In this document: piece after piece, positions 41,818 through 52,146 of the stretch
How the letters are laid out: each line of letters opens with the position of its first letter
How positions within the stretch are numbered: position 1 is the stretch's first letter
Source: an uncultured Clostridia bacterium
GTDB lineage: Bacteria; Bacillota; Clostridia; Christensenellales; Borkfalkiaceae
Direction of reading: 5' to 3'
Assembly: GCA_937912025.1 (NCBI GenBank)
Contig: CALDOZ010000030.1
Coordinates: 21,616-85,615 of the forward strand
DNA length: 64,000 nt
Made by a program: the position numbers and the translations under genes
Notes under the pieces: generated by a model
Told to the model about the DNA's origin: nothing
Databases searched by the model: none
What the model saw: only the letters and a program-made list of their open reading frames with translations

Positions 41818-43682
41818 TTTTCGTCCCCCTTAGGAATAGTTATCAAAACTTTAGTGCCAACGCCTATTTTGCTTTCAATTTCTAAAGTTCCGTTTACCAT
41901 TGCTTTTAGTCTTCCGCGAATATTTCTTATACCAACGTGTTTTCCTTCATCAAGCAAAACGTTTGTGTCAAAACCAACACCGTCATCTTCAACCGTAACG
42001 CAGTAGTTATCGTCTGTTTCGTAAGATACAACCTTTATAGTTCCACCTTTTGAAAGTTTCATAAGTCCGTGCTTAATAGCATTTTCAACGATAGGTTGAA
42101 TTGTAAGTGCAGGGACACGAAAATCGTTCGAGTTCATTTCAAACGAGAAAGTCATATCGGGGAAGCGTACGTTCTCAATATTTATGTAGTGGCGTACGTG
42201 CTCCATTTCTTGCGACATTAGGATTGGTTTTGGGTTGTCAAGTTCGCCAAAGTTACCCCTTAAATATTTTGCAAAGTTATGAACTAATTCGCCTGCTTTA
42301 TGTGGGTCTAATTCACAAAGTTGTTCAATGCTACCAAGCGTGTTATAGATAAAATGTGGGCGAATTTGACTCATCATTGTAGAAACACGACTTTCAGTAA
42401 GTTCTGCGTTTAACGCTAATTTTTCGTTTTCAAGTTCTTTAGTCTTTGCGATTGCGTTAATACTGTTAGGTATAATTCTAAGTAAAATAACTATTGCTAC
42501 TATAAATAGAATCATAAATACATATTGACTCGTAATGCCACCTTGCCATAGACCTAATAGCGTAGCAAGTGCATCAACGCTAAACGCAACTAACGGTAAA
42601 AATGCACCTATGTATATCAATTTGTTTTTGCCTTTTACGTGAATCAACTCATTTATTGTACATACGATTAGTGCTACGTTAGCAACACTTTGTATTATCG
42701 ACCAATAACGCCAAGTATCATAGAAGAACACTTTCGTTATCATAGGCAAAATAAAGAATATTGTGTTTACAATCCCTAAGATAAGGCAGGTAACAACTCC
42801 TACTTTCTTTGTTTTTTTAAACGACGTTGTAATTAGCATAGATAAAAACAATGTGTAAAGCATCATTGATATTCCAAGTATTGAAGTGTTAAAGACTATC
42901 GATTCACTCCAAAAAGAAATACCAAAAGAACTATAAGTAAAGTATATGCCTGCAAATAAAATTACAAGCCCAAGTAACCATATAAATTTACTGTTTTTTA
43001 CGTGTATCAATGATGAAAACAACGCCGTTCCTAAAAACATAACCGAAGCAATTATAATTGCAAGCCCTATATTTCTTTGGGTTGCGCCACTATCTAACAC
43101 GCCTTTTTCAAAATTCGCAGGGGTAAAACGCGACACTATCTCGATTTTAGAAAGCATTTGGTCAATAGCGTTTTCGTTGCCGTATTTGTGCGGATTATGA
43201 ACAATTATTTCAACAGGTTCACTTGTGTTTGTAAAATAGTGAAGCGTCCAATTTTCTCCACAGGCAGACTTGCCTATTCGTGGGTTTTCGTTATCTATTG
43301 AATAAGGCGGTCTGTCTACTTCACAAATCGTTATATTTGTGTGGTTGGTATAAAAAGCAATCGCTTCAATTTGGCTACCTGTAAACATTTTCCAATATTC
43401 ACCGTTAGGTTTTAGCAAGTGAAAATTACCACGTAAAGTAACGTCGCCTTTGGTAGAAGAAATATGCTCGCCCTTTTTTATCTCTTTCCATTCGCCGTCG
43501 CCAATACGATATTGCCCCTCAAAATACACGCTTCCAGTAGATGTAGGAATAGATTGATTGCTATTTGCGTTTCCGTGCCACAAAAGAAGTATCGAAGATA
43601 CGATAATAAAAACAATACCTATAATAGGCAAAATCAAACGAATTGATGGTTTTTTAAAAAATTCAAAAATCTTATTAATCAT
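41814..43682 (-). CDS. LytS-like sensor histidine kinase
   Basis: 622 residues. An N-terminal helix, a large extracellular domain of about 160 residues, then seven helices (roughly 205-405, 7TMR-DISM-like) lead to a cytoplasmic His_kinase domain. The phosphoacceptor His is in SQIRPHFIYNTLG, with the N box PIVENAIKHGL and G box DDGVGFD at the end. It should phosphorylate the overlapping response regulator. The ligand of the external domain is unknown. Confidence 0.92.
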   Translation of the reverse strand: MINKIFEFFKKPSIRLILPIIGIVFIIVSSILLLWHGNANSNQSIPTSTGSVYFEGQYRIGDGEWKEIKKGEHISSTKGDVTLRGNFHLLKPNGEYWKMFTGSQIEAIAFYTNHTNITICEVDRPPYSIDNENPRIGKSACGENWTLHYFTNTSEPVEIIVHNPHKYGNENAIDQMLSKIEIVSRFTPANFEKGVLDSGATQRNIGLAIIIASVMFLGTALFSSLIHVKNSKFIWLLGLVILFAGIYFTYSSFGISFWSESIVFNTSILGISMMLYTLFLSMLITTSFKKTKKVGVVTCLILGIVNTIFFILPMITKVFFYDTWRYWSIIQSVANVALIVCTINELIHVKGKNKLIYIGAFLPLVAFSVDALATLLGLWQGGITSQYVFMILFIVAIVILLRIIPNSINAIAKTKELENEKLALNAELTESRVSTMMSQIRPHFIYNTLGSIEQLCELDPHKAGELVHNFAKYLRGNFGELDNPKPILMSQEMEHVRHYINIENVRFPDMTFSFEMNSNDFRVPALTIQPIVENAIKHGLMKLSKGGTIKVVSYETDDNYCVTVEDDGVGFDTNVLLDEGKHVGIRNIRGRLKAMVNGTLEIESKIGVGTKVLITIPKGDEK

Positions 43683-43835
43683 TTTTTATTCTCACAAGCA
43701 ATTTTAACGCAATAAACTATCTCAATTTAAAGTTTTAATATATTTTAACATTATAATATTATTTTTGCAATATGTTTTATTTTTTACAAATTTTCAAAAT
43801 TAACAAAACGCGCAAATATTAAAATTATAAACATT

Positions 43836-44669
43836 TTATGCTTTAAGTTTTTTATATTTTAAAGGAGATAATTTTTCTTGTTTTTTGAAAACCCTAATAA
43901 AATAGTTATAGTCTGTATATCCAACTAAATAGGCTATTTCAGATATAGGCAAGTCAGTTGTATTTAATAATCGTTTAGCCTTTTCTATGCGTAAACAAGT
44001 TATATATTCGTTTATAGTTTTGTTAGTGATTTGCTTAACTATTTTATATAAGGTTTTTTCAGACATATTAAACTCTTTACATAAATCACAAATTTTTAAT
44101 GATTTATCGTAATTGTTATGCAAGTAGGTTAATATTTTAGTTGCATATAATGAAGGATTAGGCATTAATAAATTTTCAACTAAAATATTTTTAATACTTA
44201 ATTTTAAAACTTCAAGATAGGCTTCTAATTGTTTATGTGTAAACGAGGGAATTTCATTATAATACGATAAAAATTCCAAAAAATTTAAATTATATAATTC
44301 ACATGCTTTTTTCACGCTAATTTCGTTAGAAAATTTATCTTCTAAATCTCTAAGACCACCAAAAATAATATACCCTATTAACACGTCTTCAAAAAATATA
44401 GGTGAAATTGTTTCTACTATACCAGCATGACAAGTATAAGTTATACTTGTTTTATTTTTTACACATTGATCAGCAAAAAGCATGTCTGAAATTATACACT
44501 TTTTTTCAAGCTTATTTTTCTTTCTAATATTGTAACAAAAACATGGAAATTCACCAGCCGATGCAATAGGAGTAAAATCACAATCAAACACACAAATATT
44601 AGCATTTGTTAAAACGTTAAAAGTTTGAAGCGTTTTATTTAGTTTTTCTTTATTGTAATATAAATTCAT
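43836..44669 (-). CDS. AraC-family regulator with PocR-like sensory domain
   Basis: About 277 residues. The N-terminal PocR-like domain has a Cys-rich segment (CVFDCDFTPI, FPCFCYNIR, TYTCHAGIVE) and the C-terminal 100 residues are an AraC helix-turn-helix pair (ICDLCKEFNMSEKTLY and EIAYLVGYTDYNYFIRVF). The start is the ATG at 44667-44669. An earlier ATG (44699) lies inside the promoter and cannot be used. The transcript probably starts at or next to this ATG. It is divergent from the isomerase/glycosidase operon, which it probably controls. Confidence 0.9.
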   Translation of the reverse strand: MNLYYNKEKLNKTLQTFNVLTNANICVFDCDFTPIASAGEFPCFCYNIRKKNKLEKKCIISDMLFADQCVKNKTSITYTCHAGIVETISPIFFEDVLIGYIIFGGLRDLEDKFSNEISVKKACELYNLNFLEFLSYYNEIPSFTHKQLEAYLEVLKLSIKNILVENLLMPNPSLYATKILTYLHNNYDKSLKICDLCKEFNMSEKTLYKIVKQITNKTINEYITCLRIEKAKRLLNTTDLPISEIAYLVGYTDYNYFIRVFKKQEKLSPLKYKKLKA

Positions 44670-44675
44670 ACTAAC

Positions 44676-44704
44676 ATTATACTTTAAACAAAAAAACATG
44701 TCAA
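44676..44704 (-). promoter_or_regulatory. Consensus promoter of the AraC/PocR gene
   Basis: On the minus strand a perfect TTGACA (44699-44704) and TATAAT (44676-44681) with 17-base spacing. The expected start site is seven bases past the -10, at the A of the ATG, giving a leaderless message. Confidence 0.8.
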
Positions 44705-44796
44705 TATTTTACTAAGTACAAAATAATGCTATTTATGGTAAATATTATTCTATATTAATTATTCAATTTCTATTAAAATATAGTTGGAGGTTTTTT

Positions 44797-45978
44797 ATGA
44801 AAAGTATAGATTTTTTAAAAGAAGGTAACGGCATATTAAGATTAAAACCTACTTGGGTACCAAGAAGTTTTTGTCGCCCTGGCAAGCGTATAAAATTACA
44901 CCCTAACGATTATTACGTTTTAGGTTTAGAAAGAGGAGGTATAGATGAAAGGTGGTTAGCATCTACAACTTGGGCTGAAAACGGACCAAACACACCAAGC
45001 GATGAAGGGTTATCGTATGTTGTGTCTAAAAACGGCGAACATTCTATTTTGCTTAAAACGTTAATTGAAGATTTAAAAGGCGAAGTTATTGGCGATAATT
45101 TATATAAAAAATATAAAAAATGGCCTATGTTTTCTAAATTTTTTGATAATTTAGGTCCATTACCACACCATATTCATCACCGCAATGAACACGCTAGTAG
45201 AGTAGGCGCAGAAGGAAAGCCTGAGTCTTATTTTTTCCCTGCGCAAATGAATAATCATGAAGGCGAATTTGGTTATACTTTTTTTGGTTTTGAACCTAAT
45301 ACAACTAAAGAAGAAATTAAAACTTGTTTACAAAACTTTGAAAAAGGCGATAACAAAATTTTAAATTATTCTAAGGCGTATAAGATAGAACTTGATACCG
45401 GTTGGGACGTCCCACCTGGAGTTTTACACGCGCCTGCAAGTTTATGTACTTACGAACCGCAATTTGCTTCCGACGTATACGCTATGTATCAGTCGGTTTT
45501 ATATGGTGGCCATTGTGTTTCGCCAAGTTTATTATGGAAAAATTGTCCTGAAGAAGAACTTGGTAATTACGATTATTTAATGGACGTTATTGACTGGGAT
45601 AAAAACGTAGACGCTAATTTTAAGCAAAATCATTTTATGCCACCAAAGTTTTGTAGCAAAAGCGATAACCATTTAGAAGAATGGATTTGCTATAAATGCA
45701 ATTTATTTAGTGCAAAACGCTTAACTGTATATCCTGGTAAAAGCGTTACTATAACCGATAGCGCCGCTTACGGTTTAATATGTATTGAAGGCAGAGGTAA
45801 GTTTGGCGGTTGGGATATTGAATCGCCTACTCTAATTCGTTATGGAGAACTTACCAACGATGAATATTTCGTAACGGAAAAAACGGCTAAACAAGGAATA
45901 ACTATAACTAACGAAAGTCTTACTGAAAATTTAGTTATATTAAAGCATTTTGCTGAAAATCCCGACTTAAAAATTTAA
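44797..45978 (+). CDS. Cupin-type sugar phosphate isomerase-like protein
   Basis: 393 residues. The metal-binding residues of type I mannose-6-phosphate isomerase-like cupins appear: PHHIHHRNEH, then PESYFF and the later GVLHAP, with a second cupin-like half near the C-terminus (KRLTVYPGKSVTITD). It is divergent from usual ManA. It is the first gene of an operon with the glycosidase at 45987, so it probably isomerises the released sugar. GGAGG precedes the ATG. Confidence 0.7.
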   Translation: MKSIDFLKEGNGILRLKPTWVPRSFCRPGKRIKLHPNDYYVLGLERGGIDERWLASTTWAENGPNTPSDEGLSYVVSKNGEHSILLKTLIEDLKGEVIGDNLYKKYKKWPMFSKFFDNLGPLPHHIHHRNEHASRVGAEGKPESYFFPAQMNNHEGEFGYTFFGFEPNTTKEEIKTCLQNFEKGDNKILNYSKAYKIELDTGWDVPPGVLHAPASLCTYEPQFASDVYAMYQSVLYGGHCVSPSLLWKNCPEEELGNYDYLMDVIDWDKNVDANFKQNHFMPPKFCSKSDNHLEEWICYKCNLFSAKRLTVYPGKSVTITDSAAYGLICIEGRGKFGGWDIESPTLIRYGELTNDEYFVTEKTAKQGITITNESLTENLVILKHFAENPDLKI

Positions 45979-45986
45979 GGTGCATT

Positions 45987-48008
45987 ATGTCAAAATGGTA
46001 TAAAGGTATATATAGAAGACAACTTACCGATATGCATATAGGCGATGATAACGCTGTGTATTTATCTAAATTTAACGAGGTTGAATATTTTAACAATCTT
46101 AAAAAAGCGCACATACAAAGCCCTATGATATACCTTCAATCTCATACTGGGTTATGCAATTATCCTACAAAAGTGGCTAAAACCCATAAGGCTATGTTAG
46201 GCGAAAATAACAAAATTAAACGTCTTATAAATTTATGTAAATCAGACGGAATGAAGATTGTAGGTTATTACAGCTTAATTTTTAACAACGTTGCTATTGA
46301 AATGAATCCCGACTGGGAAATGGTTAATAATAACGGTGAAACTTGGCGCACTATGGGTAGAAGGTACGGTTTGTGCTGTCCTAACAACTTAGAATATAGA
46401 GCGTTTTTAGATGAAAACATTAAAGAATTAGCATCTTATTTTACTAATTTAGACGGCATTTTTTACGATATGCCTTATTGGGAAATTACTTGTTATTGTA
46501 AGCATTGTAAACAACGCTTTTTAAGCGAAACGGGAAAACAAATTCCTACCTTTAAAAATTTTAACGATCCCGACTGGTTGTTGTTTATAAAAAAACGTCA
46601 AGAATGGATGGGCGATTTTTCTAATTACGCTAAAAACGTATCGCTTAAATATATGCCTAACGTTACCGTTGAATTAAATTACGCGGCAGTTATGTCGCAT
46701 AATTGGATATCAGGCTCCACTGAAATTATTAACGACGCGTCTGAATTTACCGGCGGAGATCTTTACGGCGACTTATATAATCATAGTTTTACCGCTAAAT
46801 ATTATTATGGAGTTACTAAAAATCAACCGTTTGAATATATGACTTGTAGGTGTAATAAAGATTTACGCGAACATACTATAACTAAAACAAAAAATATACT
46901 TGAAAAAGAAGTTTTGTTAACTTTAGCACATCACGGTGCAACTCTTAATATTGACGCTATTAATCCTGACGGAACTTTAGACGAAAACGTTTACACTTTA
47001 TTAGGTGAAATTTTTGAAAATAAAATTATTTACGATGAGTATTTAGATAAAGGATCTCTTTACGCTGACGTAGCAGTATATTACGATAGTAAAACAAAAT
47101 TCAACACCCTTTATTCTAAAACGTATAATACGTTTTGCGCTATTAACGCACATAAAACGCTTATAGAAAATCACATTTCAACAGCAGTTATATCTAACGG
47201 CAGTATGTCAAACTTAAATAAGTACAAAATGATAATAGCGCCGTGTTTACAAAACTTTGACAACGATAAACCACTAGAATTTATAAATTATGTAAAAAAT
47301 GGTGGAACTCTTTACTTGTCAGGTAAAAGTGATAGCCGTTTAATTTCTCAATTTTTTGTCGGTGAATTTGTAGGCTACACTTACGACGATAGCAAATTCG
47401 TTCACATAGACAAAGGATATAATGAAGTGCAAGCGTATATTAGCCCTACTAACGAATTTGAATACATTTTTAGTGGTTTTAATGAAAAATACCCCTTACC
47501 TATAACATATAAACTACCGTTATTTAAAAAGGTAAATGGCGATATCAAAGGTTATATAACTTTACCGTATACCGACCCTGATAACAATTATACCTTTGCG
47601 TCAATTCACTCTAACCCTCCTGCATATAAAACGGAATACCCTGCCGTAATAGAAACTAATTACGGTAAAGGCAAAGTTATATGGAGTTTAGCAGAAATTG
47701 AGTTAGATGAAAGAGTTAATTTTAAAAACATATTTATAAATATTATTAAAAATTACGTTACACCTAAATACGTTGTTGAAACAAATAAATTTGTTGAAAG
47801 CGTTATATTTGAAGATGAATGCAAAACGTATATAAGTTTAGTTGATATAAACTGCTATTACGAAGACGATGAAAGAACTTTTAAAATTAAACTACCTTAT
47901 AATAATTGCGTAGTAAAAAACATTACCACTAATAAACCTATTGAAGTTTATAACGGCGAAATTAACGGTACGTTTACTTCGTTTTGTATGCTTGAAATTA
48001 AACATTAA
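45987..48008 (+). CDS. Putative glycoside hydrolase with beta-galactosidase-like trimerisation domain
   Basis: 673 residues, no signal peptide. The first 350 residues are barrel-like. LDGIFYDMPYW (near residue 160) and VELNYAAVM look like barrel strands with acidic residues, as in the GHL6/GH29-like putative glycosidases. CYCKHCKQRF adds a CxxC-type zinc-like pair. Residues 380-560 match a beta-galactosidase trimerisation (GATase-like) domain, with KYKMIIAPCLQNF and GGTLYLSGKSD. It is probably an intracellular glycosidase. The substrate is unknown. Confidence 0.75.
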   Translation: MSKWYKGIYRRQLTDMHIGDDNAVYLSKFNEVEYFNNLKKAHIQSPMIYLQSHTGLCNYPTKVAKTHKAMLGENNKIKRLINLCKSDGMKIVGYYSLIFNNVAIEMNPDWEMVNNNGETWRTMGRRYGLCCPNNLEYRAFLDENIKELASYFTNLDGIFYDMPYWEITCYCKHCKQRFLSETGKQIPTFKNFNDPDWLLFIKKRQEWMGDFSNYAKNVSLKYMPNVTVELNYAAVMSHNWISGSTEIINDASEFTGGDLYGDLYNHSFTAKYYYGVTKNQPFEYMTCRCNKDLREHTITKTKNILEKEVLLTLAHHGATLNIDAINPDGTLDENVYTLLGEIFENKIIYDEYLDKGSLYADVAVYYDSKTKFNTLYSKTYNTFCAINAHKTLIENHISTAVISNGSMSNLNKYKMIIAPCLQNFDNDKPLEFINYVKNGGTLYLSGKSDSRLISQFFVGEFVGYTYDDSKFVHIDKGYNEVQAYISPTNEFEYIFSGFNEKYPLPITYKLPLFKKVNGDIKGYITLPYTDPDNNYTFASIHSNPPAYKTEYPAVIETNYGKGKVIWSLAEIELDERVNFKNIFINIIKNYVTPKYVVETNKFVESVIFEDECKTYISLVDINCYYEDDERTFKIKLPYNNCVVKNITTNKPIEVYNGEINGTFTSFCMLEIKH

Positions 48009-48063
48009 ACCCACTACAAATTATTAAAATATTTTAGTGTTTAACTCATCTAAAATTAAAAAA

Positions 48064-48093
48064 CCCAAGAGTTTTTAAAAGTAAACTCTTGGG
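48064..48093. terminator. Bidirectional terminator
   Basis: CCCAAGAGTTT pairs with AAACTCTTGGG around an 8-base loop, with T-rich flanks on both sides. It lies between the convergent glycosidase and icd genes. Confidence 0.82.
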
Positions 48094-48123
48094 GATATTT
48101 TATTTTTGATACAACTTAAAAAA

Positions 48124-49326
48124 TTAAAGCAATTCGGCTATTTTTTCAAGGAATTCTCGGCTATTTTGTAGTTTAACTTGCACTCCGTCTTTTTTAAATA
48201 AGCCTGCTAAATCTTTAGTCATATAACCTGACTCAATAGTTTTAATCGTAGCGTTTTCAAGTTTAGAAGCAAAGTTAACAAGTTCTAAATTATTTTCACT
48301 TTCACCACGCTTTCTTAAAGCGCCCGTCCAAGCAAAAATAGTTGCAACCGAGTTAGTTGAAGTTTCTTCGCCTTTAAGGTGTTTGTAGTAATGACGCGTT
48401 ACCGTACCGTGAGCGGCTTCGTATTCGTAGTTGCCGTCTGGAGAAACGAGAACGCTCGTCATCATAGCAAGAGAACCGTACGCCGTTGCAACCATATCAC
48501 TCATAACGTCGCCATCGTAATTTTTAAGCGCCCAAATAAAACCGCCGTTACTGCGAACGATACGCGCTACCGAATCGTCAATAAGCGTATAGTCGTAACT
48601 AATACCTTTTTCTTCAAATTTTGCCTTGTATTCGTTTTGATAAATTTCAGCAAAAATATCTTTAAAGCGGTGGTCGTAAGTTTTAGAAATAGTATCTTTC
48701 GTTGCAAACCAAACGTTTTGATTTGTAGATAATGCGTAATTAAAGCACGAGCGTGCAAACGACGAAATTGACGCGTCTACGTTATGTATGCCTTGTATTA
48801 CACCTGCGCTTTTAAAGTCGAAAATCTTTTTAGTTTCAACTCTTCCGTCGGCGTACGTTACCTTAAGTTCGGCAGTAGCAGGACCGTCAACGCGAATTTC
48901 ACTATTTTTATACACGTCACCATACGCGTGGCGGGCAATAGTAATAGGTTTAGTCCACGTTGGAACGTAAGAATTAATACCGTCAACAAGTATTGGCGCG
49001 CGGAAAACAGTACCGTCTAAAATAGCGCGGATTGTTCCGTTTGGAGAAAGCCACATATTTGAAAGGTTATACTCTTCTACGCGTTGAGCGTTAGGAGTAA
49101 TCGTTGCGCATTTAACGCCAACGTGATATTTTTTAATTGCTTCGGCAGCGTCACGAGTAACTTGGTCTTTAGTATTTTCACGGTTAACTAAGCCAAGGTC
49201 GTAAAATTCAGTATTAAGTTCAACGTATGGTTTAATTAAAATTTCTTTAATATAATCCCATAAAATTCTAGTCATTTCGTCGCCTTGCATTTCAACAATA
49301 GGCGTATTATATTTTATTTTTGCCAC
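48124..49326 (-). CDS. icd: NADP-dependent isocitrate dehydrogenase
   Basis: A 400-residue homodimeric-type enzyme of the eukaryote-like IDH clade. Visible are [10 protein letters not shown] near the start, [29 protein letters not shown], the dinucleotide and substrate region HGTVTRHY, and the Asp of DDSVARIV. It oxidises isocitrate to 2-oxoglutarate, supplying NADPH and a glutamate precursor. It is a single gene, flanked by glycan-use genes to which it has no obvious metabolic link. Confidence 0.95.
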   Translation of the reverse strand: MAKIKYNTPIVEMQGDEMTRILWDYIKEILIKPYVELNTEFYDLGLVNRENTKDQVTRDAAEAIKKYHVGVKCATITPNAQRVEEYNLSNMWLSPNGTIRAILDGTVFRAPILVDGINSYVPTWTKPITIARHAYGDVYKNSEIRVDGPATAELKVTYADGRVETKKIFDFKSAGVIQGIHNVDASISSFARSCFNYALSTNQNVWFATKDTISKTYDHRFKDIFAEIYQNEYKAKFEEKGISYDYTLIDDSVARIVRSNGGFIWALKNYDGDVMSDMVATAYGSLAMMTSVLVSPDGNYEYEAAHGTVTRHYYKHLKGEETSTNSVATIFAWTGALRKRGESENNLELVNFASKLENATIKTIESGYMTKDLAGLFKKDGVQVKLQNSREFLEKIAELL

Positions 49327-49523
49327 GCTTAAATTCCTCGCATAAAATTGATAGGTTAATTATACTCTCTAATAAATTTTAAGTCAATTATTTTTAATAG
49401 TTATTAAAATATTGGCGATACATATTAAGAAGTTCTTTTAAAATTACGCGTTTTAACAAACTTAACAAGGAGCAACAACTTGGTATTATACATAATAATA
49501 TTTGTTTTTTTATATTATCAATA

Positions 49524-49552
49524 TTGACTTTAAAATTTATTTAGTTTAAAAT
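49524..49552 (+). promoter_or_regulatory. Promoter of the 49582 gene
   Basis: TTGACT (49524-49529) and TAAAAT (49547-49552) with 17-base spacing, 29 bases before the ATG. The rest of 49327-49523 shows no gene or structure. Confidence 0.55.
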
Positions 49553-49581
49553 TAGGTTACTAAGATTTTAAGGAAAATATT

Positions 49582-51870
49582 ATGAAGTTAAATTTAAACG
49601 CAAACGGATGTATAGTAAGTATTGAAAATAACGGCATTACCGTACCTTTTACCCCTGAAAACGGCTTTGGGTTTGGTTACGTTTATCAAGATAAAACGTA
49701 TCGTATTGCGCTTGAAAAAACCGATAATTCTAACGAATTTTCAACCCAAATTAACGGCATTTACTATTCTTTAAACTACGTTACTTATCAAGATAGCGTT
49801 GCGCTTAAATTAACTATTGAAAACCGCTCTCCATACGATTTTTACGCTGATAATATATTTTTTGAACTTGGCGTTAATTCATATATGGAAAGTTATCCCC
49901 AGTGGAGCGATAAATTTTTCCCAACACTTATAAGACTTGAAAAAACTCATTTTTACGGTTATTTTCAATCCCCTGAAGGCAACGCTTTAATTATAGCGGG
50001 CGAAAATGGTATACCTGCTTACGATATTTCGTACGCGCACCCTTCAACCCCACACCTTAATAACGGTCACCGCATATATAACACTTTACTTCATTTATAT
50101 AATCAAAACGTGGCTATAGGTCGATTACCGCAAGATAAAAAGATTTTAAAATTAGGTGAAAAGTACGAAAACGTTATACATTTAATACCTACTAATACTT
50201 TAAACAATTTTGAAAATATAGTTGCTAAAACTATAAGAGCGCCTATTATTTCCGCTCAAAAATACACAGTTGAAAAGGGCGAAAATTTAACTTTTAACGT
50301 TACTTGCAATGAAAATTACACTTATACCATTACAACGCCAAGCGGTAAAGTTTTTGATAACGTACTACCTAAAACTAGCGAGTACGGGTTACATAAAGTA
50401 AACGTACTTTCTAATAGCGGTAAACAAGCGGAAAGTTTGTTTTTTGTTAGGAAAAGTTGGGAATTTTACCTTAAAGGCGCTAGCAAAGAAGCGTACAATA
50501 AACCACAAAAAGCGTCTACCCATACTGAAAGTTGGTACGGTTATTTTTCAATATTTTTAGCGCAAAAGCATTACGGAAACGCAAAAACGCTTGAAAAAGC
50601 GCTACTTAACTTTAACGAAGTAATGCCACTTTGTTTTGACTATGAAAACGCAAAACCTAAGTTTGCTGTAAATCGTATACAAAACGTATCGGCGTTTATT
50701 AGTTTACTTGTTGACGTTTACGAAACGGATAAAACTGCTAATTTAAGTTATTTATATTTAGCAAGCAAGTTTGCCGATTTTTTAATGACTAAACAAACTC
50801 CAGACGGCGCGTACCGTCGCGATAAAACACACTACACTTGCGTAATTTACGTTGCAAAATCTATGCTTGAACTTGTTAAAGCGGAAGAAAATTCAGGCAT
50901 AGACGAACTTATAAAAAAATCTAAAACACATTATAACTCGGCTAAACTAGCAATAGACGAACTTGTTCTTCACCTTGATAATATTGACACCGAAGGCGAG
51001 CTTACCTTTGAAGACGGTATGATTTCTTGTTCGGCATTACAAATTGCTAATTTTGCATTAACACTTCCTATAAACGAGCGTAAAAAATATATTGAAGCGA
51101 GCGAATATATGATTAAAATTCACTCATGCTTAGAACAACAATTACTACCCGATTGTCGCGCTAACGGTGGCTCTATTAGATTTTGGGAATCTCAATACGA
51201 CGTTATGATTATTGGAAACACCGTAAATAGTCCGCACGGTTGGACGGCGTGGACGGTATACGCTTATTATTACTTATATCTTTTGACGGGCAAAAAATTT
51301 TATTTGTTGAGATTTTTTAATGGTATGTCGGCATGCGCGCAATTGCTAAGTTTAAACGGTAATCTTCGTTGGGCGTATTTTTCACAACCGTACGTAAAAT
51401 TGCCTACGTTAGTTGCTGATAAGTCTAAACCTGTTAAAGACGGATACTTAACCGTTAACCTTAAAACAAAAGCGTACCGCGGAAAATACCAAACTAACAT
51501 ATACGGCGAAGAGTATATTGATATGATTTCTAATTGGTATAGAACGGGAAAACAAACGATTACGGGCGGTTACTCTTTCTGTCCATTATTCGACGTAGAT
51601 AACTATTATAATGTTGATAATCAAGGTGGTTGTTGCGACAACGACGTACACGAAATATTTAAGTGTTTAGAAGAAACGGCGCTTAAAAAAGCATTTATTC
51701 ACGAAAATGACGACGGAAGTTATTTAACTTACGGTTGTGAAGTTATTAACGGCGTTATCAATCTTCGCGAAAAAACTGACGTTATCGTTTATAAGTTAAA
51801 CACACCTACTAACTTTATTCTAAACGGAAAAATTATTACTCTTGAGGGTTTAGACGTAGTTAAAATTTAA
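49582..51870 (+). CDS. Putative glycosidase or polysaccharide lyase of alpha/alpha-toroid type
   Basis: 762 residues, no signal peptide. An N-terminal beta-sandwich of about 290 residues is followed by a helical region (about 300-640) with repeats of the six-hairpin kind (SWYGYFSIFLAQKHYGN, GAYRRDKTHYTC, SPHGWTAWTVYAYYYLYLLTG). It resembles GH88/GH105/heparinase-type enzymes, but the catalytic residues are not certain. GGCCDNDVHE near the end is a possible metal or active-site element. The start has only AAGGAAAA upstream. Its own promoter suggests separate control. Confidence 0.6.
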   Translation: MKLNLNANGCIVSIENNGITVPFTPENGFGFGYVYQDKTYRIALEKTDNSNEFSTQINGIYYSLNYVTYQDSVALKLTIENRSPYDFYADNIFFELGVNSYMESYPQWSDKFFPTLIRLEKTHFYGYFQSPEGNALIIAGENGIPAYDISYAHPSTPHLNNGHRIYNTLLHLYNQNVAIGRLPQDKKILKLGEKYENVIHLIPTNTLNNFENIVAKTIRAPIISAQKYTVEKGENLTFNVTCNENYTYTITTPSGKVFDNVLPKTSEYGLHKVNVLSNSGKQAESLFFVRKSWEFYLKGASKEAYNKPQKASTHTESWYGYFSIFLAQKHYGNAKTLEKALLNFNEVMPLCFDYENAKPKFAVNRIQNVSAFISLLVDVYETDKTANLSYLYLASKFADFLMTKQTPDGAYRRDKTHYTCVIYVAKSMLELVKAEENSGIDELIKKSKTHYNSAKLAIDELVLHLDNIDTEGELTFEDGMISCSALQIANFALTLPINERKKYIEASEYMIKIHSCLEQQLLPDCRANGGSIRFWESQYDVMIIGNTVNSPHGWTAWTVYAYYYLYLLTGKKFYLLRFFNGMSACAQLLSLNGNLRWAYFSQPYVKLPTLVADKSKPVKDGYLTVNLKTKAYRGKYQTNIYGEEYIDMISNWYRTGKQTITGGYSFCPLFDVDNYYNVDNQGGCCDNDVHEIFKCLEETALKKAFIHENDDGSYLTYGCEVINGVINLREKTDVIVYKLNTPTNFILNGKIITLEGLDVVKI

Positions 51871-51883
51871 GTTTATAGCATTT

Positions 51884-51911
51884 AAAAACACCGTTAGTTA
51901 GCGGTGTTTTT
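51884..51911 (+). terminator. Terminator after the 49582 gene
   Basis: AAAAACACCG pairs with CGGTGTTTTT around an 8-base loop. Confidence 0.85.
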
Positions 51912-51920
51912 ATAATATAA

Positions 51921-52060
51921 GAAGTTTAAAACTTGCTTGCAAGGGTTTTAAACTTCGCAGTGTTTCAAACTAGAAGTTACGATTGCTTTAGCAAGCGTAG
52001 TAAAACGGTAGTTTTGCAAAGATTTTGCGATTAGCAAAAGATTTAACTTCGTTTATTTTT
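51921..52060. repeat. Cluster of nested inverted repeats
   Basis: GAAGTTTAAAAC (51921-51932) pairs with GTTTTAAACTTC (51945-51956). Further small stems follow: TTGCT/AGCAA and TTTTGC/GCAAAA within about 51980-52060. Motifs with GCAA recur. No coding frame is seen. It may be a folded RNA or a decayed repeat element. Nothing notable is seen in 52061-52146. Confidence 0.4.
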
Positions 52061-52146
52061 ATTATCCAAAAAAGATAACGCGTATTGAACGATTTATTTA
52101 ATTTTAAAATTTACTAGCAATAAAACGCTTTAACTAATTAACCCAT

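Noticed and set aside
42107..42352. Plus-strand frame opposite the histidine kinase
   Set aside because: It is antisense to conserved kinase motifs and matches no protein pattern.
48379..49020. Plus-strand open frames opposite isocitrate dehydrogenase
   Set aside because: They mirror the codon pattern of a well-conserved enzyme on the other strand and have no supporting motifs or ribosome binding sites.
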